35,253 nt of DNA from Acidimicrobiaceae bacterium (lineage in GTDB: Bacteria > Actinomycetota > Acidimicrobiia > Acidimicrobiales > Aldehydirespiratoraceae), in assembly GCA_002694825.1 (NCBI GenBank), contig NZNH01000084.1, positions 2,076 through 37,328 on the forward strand. The letters are read 5' to 3'. The translations under genes were made by a program, and so were the position numbers. How positions within the stretch are numbered: position 1 is the stretch's first letter; the number at the start of each line of letters is the position of its first letter. Below, piece after piece: positions 22,994 to 30,259 of this stretch. Below the pieces are notes generated by a model. The model saw nothing but the letters and a program-made list of their open reading frames with translations. It did no database searches and was not told the origin of the DNA.

Positions 22994-23344
22994 GTGGCCC
23001 CCAAGAAGATCCGCTACCAGTCCCGCTCGGTCGAAACCCATGTCGATGCCACGCGCGATGCCGTGTGGCAACGCATCGTCGCCGTAATCCGCGATGAGGT
23101 CCGGCCTGCCCAGGAACTGTCGTTCGAGCCGCCGTGGCGCTTTGCCTACGAGGTCGACACCGCCGACTCGGCCCTCGACTTCTGGCAGAGCACCGTGCTG
23201 ATCCGTGACGACGGCCCCACCTGTCACGTCGCCTGGGGTCTCGTGTTCGATCCCGAACCCAGCGAGGCCGCCCTCGACGAATCGGTTGAGATCCTGGCGC
23301 GCATGCAGGCGTCGCTCGACGCCATCGCTGCCGAACTCGCCTGA
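22994..23344 (+). CDS. Small SRPBCC-like hypothetical protein
   Basis: A 116-residue protein starting at GTG 22994. A first strand-and-helix VETHVDATRDAVWQRIVAVI resembles the opening of the SRPBCC (START/Bet v1) fold, followed by PPWRFAYEVD and STVLIRDDGPTCHVAWGLVFDP strands and a C-terminal amphipathic helix. These proteins bind hydrophobic ligands. The length is a little short for a full SRPBCC domain and the match is by pattern only; no catalytic residues can be assigned. It lies 9 nt after the cysQ-like stop and may be read from the same message or from its own hexamer at 22982-22987. Confidence 0.6.
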   Translation: MAPKKIRYQSRSVETHVDATRDAVWQRIVAVIRDEVRPAQELSFEPPWRFAYEVDTADSALDFWQSTVLIRDDGPTCHVAWGLVFDPEPSEAALDESVEILARMQASLDAIAAELA

Positions 23345-23407
23345 CCGGCGCAGCGGAACGGGCTCACCGCAAGCCCAGGGGTGCGTTCTCTCTTCCAAAA
23401 CCGGTCG

Positions 23408-23413
23408 TACGAT
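23408..23413 (+). promoter_or_regulatory. Candidate -10 TACGAT for the DUF3048 lipoprotein gene
   Basis: TACGAT, the closest match to TATAAT among the hexamers in this window, ends 8 nt before ATG 23422. Confidence 0.45.
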
Positions 23414-23421
23414 GGCGAGCC

Positions 23422-24705
23422 ATGTCCAGCCAGCCCCTCCTGCCGTCTCCTCGCGCTCTACGCCGGATCGTGTTCCCGACCGGCCTGTTCGTTGTTGCCG
23501 TTCTCGCCGGTGCGTGTGGTGGCGGCGATGATGGCGCCGCCGCCGACGATGTCGTGGTCGACGAGACGACGACCACCACCGAGGCTGCCATCGTTGTTGA
23601 CGAGACGACCACCACGGCGCCCGAAGAACAGCCGCTTTCTCCTCCGACCACGCGGGGCCCAGCCCCGGTACTCGACGTTGATCCGATCGAGGGTTTCGGT
23701 GCGATCAACGTCGTCTCGGGCGAACCGCCGTACAGCGGGATCCTGGCCCAACTCGATGCCGACCGAGCCGTCGTGCAAGCTGCTGCGCTCCCACCCGAGC
23801 AGGCGCCCGGTACGGCGCCGCTGACCGGACTTCCCCTTGCCGAGTCGTCGATTGCCGAACGGCCGGCGATGGTGGTCAAGATCGACAACACCGCTGCGGC
23901 CCGTCCCCACGCGGGACTCAATGACGCTGACCTTGTCTACGTCACCCAGGTGGAGGGAGGCTTCACACGCCTTGCGGCCGTCTTCCACTCCCAGACCCCA
24001 TCCGAAATCGGCCCAGTGCGCTCGGCGCGCACGACGGACATTTCCGTCTTCACTTCGCTGAACGAGCCGGTTTTCGTGTGGTCCGGCGCCAACCCGGGTC
24101 ACCGAGTACTCATCCGTCGGTATGACATGGTTGACCTGGGCGCCGCCACACGAAGCGAGTACTACCGGGCGGCCGATCGTCCCAGTGTCTACGACCTCAT
24201 GATCGACCCGACCGTGCTGTGGGGTATCGCCGAGTCGATTGCTGAAGGCGGAGCGCCACCCGCCCACTTCGAGTATCGAAACGAGACCACCGGCCTCCCT
24301 GCATCCGCCCAGGCCACCTCCTCGTTCCGAATCGACTACCCCTCTGCGGCGATGGAGTACGCCTGGAACGGCAGTGGATGGGTCCGAACGCAGAACAGCG
24401 AACCTCACCTCGATGCTGATGACATCCCGATCGCGCCGGAGAATGTTGTCATCGCCGAGGTGCGTCAGGTCGATACCGGCAAACGCGACAGTGCCGGATC
24501 GCCGGTCATCGAGCAACAGTTCATCGGAAGCGGCCGCGGCTGGGTGTTCACGGATGGCCAGTTCGTTCGGGTCGTGTGGACGAAACCATCGCTGGACGCA
24601 GCTGCGACCTGGACCACGCCCGACGGTGTGCCGGTGCCGCTCACGCCAGGCCAGACCTGGATCGAGCTTGCACCGGCCGACTCCGTCACTATCGGCGACT
24701 CCTGA
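23422..24705 (+). CDS. DUF3048-family lipoprotein (YerB-like)
   Basis: A 427-residue exported protein. Basic residues then a hydrophobic stretch precede a lipobox VLAGAC with Cys32 as the lipidation site. Residues about 40-80 are a low-complexity linker of Thr runs and acidic residues (ETTTTTEA, ETTTTAPEE) as often seen in actinobacterial wall-spanning regions. The DUF3048 body follows: RPAMVVKIDNTAAARPHAGLNDADLVY, then EIGPVRSARTTD and PVFVWSGANPG, with the second DUF3048 domain (DGQFVRVVWTKPSLDAA) near the end. This matches YerB-type lipoproteins, whose function is unknown. Location on the outer membrane face is well supported by the lipobox. Confidence 0.88.
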   Translation: MSSQPLLPSPRALRRIVFPTGLFVVAVLAGACGGGDDGAAADDVVVDETTTTTEAAIVVDETTTTAPEEQPLSPPTTRGPAPVLDVDPIEGFGAINVVSGEPPYSGILAQLDADRAVVQAAALPPEQAPGTAPLTGLPLAESSIAERPAMVVKIDNTAAARPHAGLNDADLVYVTQVEGGFTRLAAVFHSQTPSEIGPVRSARTTDISVFTSLNEPVFVWSGANPGHRVLIRRYDMVDLGAATRSEYYRAADRPSVYDLMIDPTVLWGIAESIAEGGAPPAHFEYRNETTGLPASAQATSSFRIDYPSAAMEYAWNGSGWVRTQNSEPHLDADDIPIAPENVVIAEVRQVDTGKRDSAGSPVIEQQFIGSGRGWVFTDGQFVRVVWTKPSLDAAATWTTPDGVPVPLTPGQTWIELAPADSVTIGDS

Positions 24706-24755
24706 GACCCGTCACCGGGCGTCCGCGCGTCGGGTGGGCGGGCTGGTCAGGAGAA

Positions 24756-25937
24756 TCAGATCTTCTTGATCAGGGTGCCGGTGCCGAGACCGCCACCGCA
24801 GCACATCGAGACGATGCCGTACGCCCCGTCGCCGCGCTGCAGTTCGTGAACGGCCTTCGTCATGAGGATCGCGCCGGTGCCGCCGAGCGGATGGCCAAGG
24901 GCGATTGCGCCACCGTTCGGATTGACCTTGTCCATGTCGGCGCCGAGTTCCTTGGCCCAGGCCAGCACGACCGAGGCGAAGGCCTCGTTGATCTCGAAGA
25001 CGTCGATGTCGTCCATCGAGAGGTCGTTGTCGGCGAGCAGCTTCTTGGTCGAGTCGATCGGGCCTTCGAGCATGGTGACCGGGTCGACGCCGACGAGATT
25101 GACGTCGACGATCTCGGCGAGCGGGGTGAGGCCAAGCTCGTCGGCCTTCTCCTTCGTCATCATCATGACGGCACCTGCGCCATCGCTGACCTGGCTGGAG
25201 GTTCCGGCGGTGTGCACCCCGTCCTCCCGGGCGACGGGCTTCAGGTTGCGGAGACCCTCAAGCGTGGTGTCGCGCAGACCCCCGTCCTTGGTCACGGTGA
25301 TTGTGTCGCCGGTCTCCTTGCCTTCCTCATCGAGGACGGGGACCGTGACGGGCACGATCTGGGTGGCGAAGGCATCTTCCGCCCAGGCCTTGGCGCCGAG
25401 CTGCTGGCTGCGCAGGCCGAAGGCGTCGGTGTCGTCACGGGTGATGTCCCACTTCTCGGCGATGCGCTCGGCCCCCTCGAACTGTGAGGTGAACTCGTAG
25501 TGCTCCCAGTACCGCTTGTTGACCGGGCGGCCGAGGCTCTTGTCGCGTGTGGTCGATCCCATCGGCACGCGGCTCATCAGCTCGACGCCGCAGGCGACGG
25601 CGGCGTCGACGACGCCTGATTTCACCATCGAGTAGGCCAGATTGGTGGCCTGCTGAGACGAACCGCACTGGGTGTCGACGGTGGTGGCCGGCACCTCGAG
25701 AGGCAGACCGGCGGCAAGCCACGCATTGCGAGCCACGTTCATGGTCTGCATACCTGCCGCTGACACACAACCGCCGACGACCTGGCCGATCTCGGTCGGA
25801 TCGATGCCGGTGCGATCGAAGAGGGCCCTCTGGACATCACCCAACACGCTGATGGCGTGTCCGGTGGAGAGTTCACCGTTGCGGCGCCCCACGGGGCTGC
25901 GCACGGCATCGACGATGACGACCTGACGTTCACTCAT
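24756..25937 (-). CDS. Acetyl-CoA acetyltransferase / 3-ketoacyl-CoA thiolase (FadA-like)
   Basis: A 393-residue thiolase. The acyl-accepting Cys91 is in VDTQCGSSQQA, the catalytic His349 in ALGHPLGGTGA and Cys379 in SMCCGGGLGTG, with NEAF before them, giving all four family motifs. The DTQCGSSQQA form and length resemble actinobacterial FadA thiolases working in fatty-acid or sterol side-chain beta-oxidation, although acetoacetyl-CoA synthesis cannot be excluded. ATG 25937 is fixed by TACGCT ending 7 nt upstream. A near-perfect palindrome lies immediately upstream of that hexamer, so the gene is probably repressor-controlled. It is convergent with the DUF3048 gene and has no beta-oxidation partners adjacent. 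Confidence 0.93.
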   Translation of the reverse strand: MSERQVVIVDAVRSPVGRRNGELSTGHAISVLGDVQRALFDRTGIDPTEIGQVVGGCVSAAGMQTMNVARNAWLAAGLPLEVPATTVDTQCGSSQQATNLAYSMVKSGVVDAAVACGVELMSRVPMGSTTRDKSLGRPVNKRYWEHYEFTSQFEGAERIAEKWDITRDDTDAFGLRSQQLGAKAWAEDAFATQIVPVTVPVLDEEGKETGDTITVTKDGGLRDTTLEGLRNLKPVAREDGVHTAGTSSQVSDGAGAVMMMTKEKADELGLTPLAEIVDVNLVGVDPVTMLEGPIDSTKKLLADNDLSMDDIDVFEINEAFASVVLAWAKELGADMDKVNPNGGAIALGHPLGGTGAILMTKAVHELQRGDGAYGIVSMCCGGGLGTGTLIKKI

Positions 25938-25944
25938 GCCGGTC

Positions 25945-25950
25945 AGCGTA
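25945..25950 (-). promoter_or_regulatory. Candidate -10 TACGCT for the thiolase gene
   Basis: TACGCT on the minus strand ends 7 nt before ATG 25937 and is separated by one base from the palindrome at 25952-25967, which would therefore cover the spacer between -35 and -10. Confidence 0.5.
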
Positions 25951-25951
25951 G

Positions 25952-25967
25952 GTGAACGGTCGTTAAC
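25952..25967. promoter_or_regulatory. Candidate repressor operator: 16-bp palindrome in the thiolase promoter
   Basis: GTGAACGGTCGTTAAC reads as arms GTgAACG and CGTTaAC around a central GT, with 6 of 7 positions complementary. The core AACG-N2-CGTT inverted repeat is the type bound by TetR-family dimers, several of which control acyl-CoA genes in actinobacteria. It lies between the presumed -10 and -35 of the thiolase gene. No TetR gene is in the window. Confidence 0.45.
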
Positions 25968-25995
25968 TACGCCAGTGGCGCGGGGATTGCCCCGC

Positions 25996-26412
25996 TCAGC
26001 GGACCTCGGCGATCTCGTAGCTCACCGTGCCGGCGCCGAGCTGGCCCTTGCCGACCGCCTGGACGGCGTTGAGCCAGGTGTAGCGCTCGTCGCTCGTTTC
26101 GAACTTCGGGGCCATATAGATCGGTTTGGTACCCGGCCCCTCGGACCAGTCGGCCCGGCCTTCGTAGGTGATGTAGATCAGCGCGCCGTCGTCGGTCTCC
26201 ACGACCACCCGCACGTCAAGCGAGGCGATCCCGTCCTTGCTGGTTCGCATCCAGTCGGCAGCGGCGTTGCCTTTGACGGTGCCGTTAAGCCGCTCGCCGG
26301 TCACCGAACCGCCGGAGACCTCGGCGATCGTGCGGGCGCCGGCCGGGCCGGTGCCGATCAGGTGCATGCCACCGATCGTGGCGTCGAGCGTGCAGAGCGG
26401 GATGAGTTCCAT
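25996..26412 (-). CDS. DUF3237 family protein
   Basis: A 138-residue protein with the DUF3237 pattern: an N-terminal PLCTLDATIG strand, a central GGSVTGERLNGTVKGNAAADWM, then DVRVVVETDDGALIYITYEGRADW and a C-terminal SDERYTWLNAVQAVGKGQL. DUF3237 proteins are small beta-rich proteins of unknown function, common in actinobacteria and proteobacteria near lipid or aromatic catabolism genes. ATG 26412 is supported by TACGGT 7 nt upstream. It is divergent from the molybdopterin oxidoreductase gene by about 47 bp and follows the thiolase gene on the same strand by 58 bp. Confidence 0.85.
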   Translation of the reverse strand: MELIPLCTLDATIGGMHLIGTGPAGARTIAEVSGGSVTGERLNGTVKGNAAADWMRTSKDGIASLDVRVVVETDDGALIYITYEGRADWSEGPGTKPIYMAPKFETSDERYTWLNAVQAVGKGQLGAGTVSYEIAEVR

Positions 26413-26419
26413 GCGGCGC

Positions 26420-26425
26420 ACCGTA
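26420..26425 (-). promoter_or_regulatory. Candidate -10 TACGGT for the DUF3237 gene
   Basis: TACGGT on the minus strand ends 7 nt before ATG 26412. It is the same hexamer and spacing as at 6580-6585 and 32727-32732. Confidence 0.45.
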
Positions 26426-26459
26426 GATGGTTGGGTACGCGCTGCGCACGCCTGCAAGC

Positions 26460-28721
26460 ATGGCGATCATGACCAGCTCCACTCCGGCCGACCGCACCGT
26501 GTTTCGCACCTGCCCGCTCTGCGAGGCGACGTGTGGTTTGCAGATCGAGATCAAGGACAGTGCGGTCAAGCGGATCCGTGGCGATCAGGACGACGTGTTC
26601 TCCAAGGGCTTCATCTGCCCGAAGGGTTCGACCCTCAAGCAGCTGTACGAAGATCCGGATCGGCTCCGCAAGCCGGTTGTCCGGCGTGGCTTCGACGACA
26701 ACGGTGCGCCGATCTTCGAAGAGGTCGAGTGGGACGAGGCCTTCGCCGTAGTCGGCGAGAAGTTCGCCGCCGTGAAAGCCGAGCATGGCAACGAGGCGAT
26801 CGGCGTCTACCTCGGCAACCCGAATGCGCACAATCTCGCCTGGAATACGCATGCACGAGCGTTCCTCCAGGCGATCGGCTCGCGCTCGATGTTCTCGGCG
26901 AGCACGGTCGACCAGATGCCTCGCCACGTGGCATCGGGCTACCTGTACGGCAACGGCATGCGAATGCCGGTTCCCGATCTCGACCGCACCGACCTGCTCG
27001 TGTTGCTCGGCACGAACCCGTTCGTGTCGAACGGCAGTATCTGCACCGCCCCCGATTACCCGGGCCGCATCCAGGCCGTTCGTGACCGGGGCGGCAAGGT
27101 CGTCGTGATCGATCCGAGCCGCACCCGCACTGCCGAGGCCGCCGATGAGCACATCGCCATCCGTCCCGGCACCGACGCCGTCCTCCTCGCCGCGGTCGTC
27201 CATCGCTTGATCGGCACCGATCAGGTGTCGACGGGCCGGGTCGCAGCGTTGGTCGACGGGATGAACGAACTCCGCGACGCCGTCGAGCCGTTCTCGCCCG
27301 AGTACGCCGAGGTCGTTACCGGGATCGCCGCCGAGACGATCGAGCAACTCGCCGACGACATCGCCACCGCGCCGACCGCTGCGGTTCACGGTCGTATCGG
27401 CACGACCACCGTCGAGTTCGGCACGCTCACCACCTGGTTGATCGATGTCATTGCGATCCTCACCGGGAACCTCGACGAACCCGGCGGCGCGATGTTCCCC
27501 CGATCGGCGATCGAACGGGTCCGCCCCGAGAAGCAGGGGCGGCCCTACCGGACGGGCCGCTGGCAGAGCCGAGTCAACGCCAACCCCGAGATCCAGGGCG
27601 AACTCCCCGCCGCCGACCTGCCGGTCGAGATCCTCGAGCCGGGCGAAGGCCAGCTCAGGATGATGTTCACCGTCGCCGGCAATCCGGTGCTGTCATGCCC
27701 GGATTCCGAACAGATGAACGAGGCCTTTGCGTCGCTCGACGCCATGGTGAGCATCGACATCTACCTCAACGAGACCACCCGCCACGCCGATGTCGTGCTG
27801 CCGCCGGCATCGGCGCTCGAAAAGAGCCATTTCGACATCGCCTTCTCGAACCTGTCGGTGCGCAATGTCGCGAACTACTCGGCGCCGGTGTTCGATTCCG
27901 AACAGCCCGCCGAGGACGACATCATCGCCCGTGTCGCCCTCCTCGCGATGGGGATGGAGGGTGACGCCACCCTCGTCCACGACCAGCTCGTCAACCAGCT
28001 GCTCTCCGCCGAGGTAGGGGCGCCTGGTTCGCCGATCGAGGGCCGGAACGTCGAGGACCTCATCGCCATGGTCGACGGCGACACCGGCAGCGATCGCATG
28101 CTCGATGCGATGCTGCGCACCGGTCCACACGGCGATGCCTTCGGCGCGAATCCCGACGGTCTCAGCCTGCAGAAGCTACGCGACAACCCGCACGGCATCG
28201 ATCTCGGCGCGCTTGAACCGCGGCTGCCGGATGCACTCCAGACCCCGGAGAAGCGGATCGATCTCTTCGCCGGTCCATTCCTCGAGGAACTCGCTCGTCT
28301 GGAAGCCCGCGTCGTCGAGTGGGCGGGCGACGGCCGTCTCCGCCTGATCGGTCGCCGTCATCTGCGGTCGAACAACTCGTGGATGCACAACGTTGAGGTG
28401 CTGGTCAAAGGCAAGGCCCGCTGCACCTTGCAGATCAACCCCGACGATGCTGCCGAACTGGGCGTGGTCGACGGTGGCAAGGCATCGGTGCGGAGCCGGG
28501 TCGGCGAGGTCACCGCCGATGTCGAGGTCACCGACATCGTTATGCCCGGCGTCGTTTCGTTGCCCCACGGCTGGGGTCACGGCCAGCCGGGGGCCCAACT
28601 CGAGGTCGCCGCCCGTCATGCCGGTGTGAACTCGAATGTGCTCACCGATCCGCTCGCGATCGATCCGGTGTCGGGTACGAGCGTCCTCAACGGCATCCCG
28701 GTCGAGGTTGCTCCTGCCTGA
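26460..28721 (+). CDS. Molybdopterin (bis-MGD) oxidoreductase with N-terminal 4Fe-4S site
   Basis: A 753-residue member of the DMSO-reductase-type molybdopterin family. The N-terminal iron-sulfur motif is complete: CPLCEATC then, after 27 residues, ICPKG (Cys18, Cys21, Cys25, Cys53). The MGD-binding regions follow, with LLVLLGTNPFVSNGS and VVVIDPSRTRTAEAADEHIAIRPGTD, then the C-terminal MGD domain with LQINPDDAAELGVVDGGKASV and LPHGWGHGQPGAQL. The absence of a Tat-type signal suggests a cytoplasmic enzyme. Substrate and partner subunits are unknown, as no electron-transfer gene is adjacent. The start could be ATG 26427, 26460 or 26469; none has a good ribosome site. Confidence 0.88.
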   Translation: MAIMTSSTPADRTVFRTCPLCEATCGLQIEIKDSAVKRIRGDQDDVFSKGFICPKGSTLKQLYEDPDRLRKPVVRRGFDDNGAPIFEEVEWDEAFAVVGEKFAAVKAEHGNEAIGVYLGNPNAHNLAWNTHARAFLQAIGSRSMFSASTVDQMPRHVASGYLYGNGMRMPVPDLDRTDLLVLLGTNPFVSNGSICTAPDYPGRIQAVRDRGGKVVVIDPSRTRTAEAADEHIAIRPGTDAVLLAAVVHRLIGTDQVSTGRVAALVDGMNELRDAVEPFSPEYAEVVTGIAAETIEQLADDIATAPTAAVHGRIGTTTVEFGTLTTWLIDVIAILTGNLDEPGGAMFPRSAIERVRPEKQGRPYRTGRWQSRVNANPEIQGELPAADLPVEILEPGEGQLRMMFTVAGNPVLSCPDSEQMNEAFASLDAMVSIDIYLNETTRHADVVLPPASALEKSHFDIAFSNLSVRNVANYSAPVFDSEQPAEDDIIARVALLAMGMEGDATLVHDQLVNQLLSAEVGAPGSPIEGRNVEDLIAMVDGDTGSDRMLDAMLRTGPHGDAFGANPDGLSLQKLRDNPHGIDLGALEPRLPDALQTPEKRIDLFAGPFLEELARLEARVVEWAGDGRLRLIGRRHLRSNNSWMHNVEVLVKGKARCTLQINPDDAAELGVVDGGKASVRSRVGEVTADVEVTDIVMPGVVSLPHGWGHGQPGAQLEVAARHAGVNSNVLTDPLAIDPVSGTSVLNGIPVEVAPA

Positions 28722-28740
28722 ACGCCATCGGCCGGCGGAG

Positions 28741-29277
28741 GTGCTTGAGGGCCCGTCCCTCGTACTTCGACGCGTCGACGCGGCCTACGCCGCGGAGCTG
28801 AGCGGGGCGTTGCGAGCCAGCATCCCGGAGCTCCGCAACTTCATGGACTGGGCCCAGGACGACCCGTCTGCAGAGGACGCAGTCGGAGAGTTTCTCGCCG
28901 TCTGTGATCGCGACTGGATCGCCGACCGGGCCTACAACTTCCACGTCTTCCTCGCTGACTCGGATGCGCTCATCGGGAATTGCGCCCTGATGCGTCGGGT
29001 CGGTCCGGTGGCGATCGAGATCGGCTACTGGATTCGGTCGGATCACGCAGGCCGTGGGTACGCCACCGAGGCAGCGGGGATTCTCGTTGAGGCTGCATGG
29101 GGAATCGACAGCATCGAGCGCATCGTGATCCGCCATGATCTCGCCAACGGTGCGAGTGGCCGGGTCGCCGAAAAGCTCGGTTTCGGCGAGATCGACCGGG
29201 TGGCGGTCGAGGTCATGGCAGAGGGTGAAAGCGGTGTCGACCTCATCCGCGAGCTGATCCGGCCCGAGCGGTTCTGA
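28741..29277 (+). CDS. GNAT family N-acetyltransferase (RimJ/RimL-like)
   Basis: A 178-residue acetyltransferase. The opening LEGPSLVLRRVDAAYAAEL, the substrate strand VAIEIGYWIRSDHAGRGYATEAA with the acetyl-CoA pyrophosphate loop, and the ANGASGRVAEKLGF C-terminal motif are those of RimJ/RimL-type GNATs, which acetylate protein N-termini or small amines. GTG 28741 gives the family-standard start. A TTG at 28708, inside the end of the oxidoreductase gene, would add 11 residues and cannot be excluded, as neither start has a well-spaced ribosome site. The gap to the oxidoreductase stop is 19 nt, so the two are probably co-transcribed. The substrate is unknown. Confidence 0.85.
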   Translation: MLEGPSLVLRRVDAAYAAELSGALRASIPELRNFMDWAQDDPSAEDAVGEFLAVCDRDWIADRAYNFHVFLADSDALIGNCALMRRVGPVAIEIGYWIRSDHAGRGYATEAAGILVEAAWGIDSIERIVIRHDLANGASGRVAEKLGFGEIDRVAVEVMAEGESGVDLIRELIRPERF

Positions 29278-29402
29278 CCTCGCTGGGCCGGGAACGCGTC
29301 TCGAGCTGTGTCGCTGGCTCGGCACCACCGGTGGCAACGCCACGGCGCCCCATGGCCACGGGAGCGTGACACCGCCCCGACCGATCAGGCAGGCTGTCGG
29401 CC

Positions 29403-30197
29403 ATGACCGAACACGGCCTCGACCTCTCCGACGACTTCACCGGCCGCCCGGGCGCGGCGTTCGTGGTCGGCGGAAGCGGTGGGCTCGGGGCGGCGGTCGT
29501 TCGGGAGCTCGCTGCCCGCGGCAGTGACGTCGCCTTCACCTATCGCCAGAACGAGGCGTCGGCTGCCCAACTCGCCCAAACGGTGAGCGATCTCGGCCGT
29601 CAGGCGTGGACGATCGGACTCGACCTCCGGAACCACGATGGTTGCGCGCAGGCGATCGATGCGATCGCAGAAGCGGCCGGGGGCGTCCATACGCTCGTCT
29701 ATGCGGCCGGCCCCCATGTTCCGCAGAAGCATCTGTCGAAGGTGACTCCGGCCGAGATGCAGGAACAGCTCGACGCCGATGCGTCCGGGTTCTTTGCTGT
29801 CGCTTCGCGCGCACTCCCGCACCTTCGCCAGACCGAAGGCAGCATCGTGGCCGTGACCACGGCGGCCACCCGCCGCTATCCGGTGCGCGACGGGCTGTCG
29901 TCGATCCCGAAGGCCGCGGTCGAGGCGGCGATCAGAGGGATCGCTGCCGAAGAGGGCCGTTTCGGGGTTCGGGCCAACACGGTGGGGCCCGGCATGCTCG
30001 TCGACGGGATGGCCGAGCGGCTGATGGCGTCGGGCGATCTCGACGAGTCCGCGCTCGACGCGGCGCGGGGCAATATCGCCATGCGGCGGTTCGGGTCGGC
30101 CGCCGATATCGCCGAAGCGGTCTGCTTCCTGGCGTCGCAGCGGGCGAAGTTCATCACCGGGCAGCATCTCGATGTCGACGGTGGCTTTACCGTCTGA
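29403..30197 (+). CDS. SDR-fold protein with altered catalytic residues
   Basis: A 264-residue Rossmann protein of the short-chain dehydrogenase family. The cofactor loop VVGGSGGLGA (21-30), AAG (101-103), NTVGPGMLVDGM and the C-terminal TGQHLDVDGGF are standard. At the active site the expected Tyr-x3-Lys reads Ser166-Ser-Ile-Pro-Lys170, so the lysine is kept but the proton-donating tyrosine is replaced by serine. The usual upstream Ser is a Thr in AVTTAA. It may use another residue (Tyr159 lies nearby) or have a non-dehydrogenase role. The protein begins at ATG 29403. The 125 bp before it hold no clear promoter; the nearest hexamer is CAGGCT ending 7 nt upstream. Confidence 0.85.
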   Translation: MTEHGLDLSDDFTGRPGAAFVVGGSGGLGAAVVRELAARGSDVAFTYRQNEASAAQLAQTVSDLGRQAWTIGLDLRNHDGCAQAIDAIAEAAGGVHTLVYAAGPHVPQKHLSKVTPAEMQEQLDADASGFFAVASRALPHLRQTEGSIVAVTTAATRRYPVRDGLSSIPKAAVEAAIRGIAAEEGRFGVRANTVGPGMLVDGMAERLMASGDLDESALDAARGNIAMRRFGSAADIAEAVCFLASQRAKFITGQHLDVDGGFTV

Positions 30198-30225
30198 CGA
30201 CTTCCCCGTGTGACCGGCGTCGCAC

Positions 30226-30231
30226 TAGGTT
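30226..30231 (+). promoter_or_regulatory. Candidate -10 TAGGTT for the acyl-CoA synthetase gene
   Basis: TAGGTT ends 28 nt before TTG 30260, giving a 5' leader of about 20 nt that contains a strong AGAGGAG. Unlike most hexamers in this window, it implies a conventional leader. Confidence 0.3.
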
Positions 30232-30247
30232 CGCGGACGCCTACTCC

Positions 30248-30254
30248 AGAGGAG
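30248..30254 (+). promoter_or_regulatory. Ribosome binding site AGAGGAG selecting a TTG start
   Basis: AGAGGAG lies 5 nt before TTG 30260. It decides the start: no ATG or GTG is available at suitable spacing, and the next in-frame ATG (30311) would remove the first conserved strand. Confidence 0.7.
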
Positions 30255-30259
30255 CCGTC

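Noticed and set aside
23560-23670. ACGACCACC-type tandem repeats encoding Thr runs in the DUF3048 lipoprotein, considered as a DNA repeat element.
   Set aside because: It is an in-frame low-complexity linker typical of exported actinobacterial proteins, not a separate repeat.
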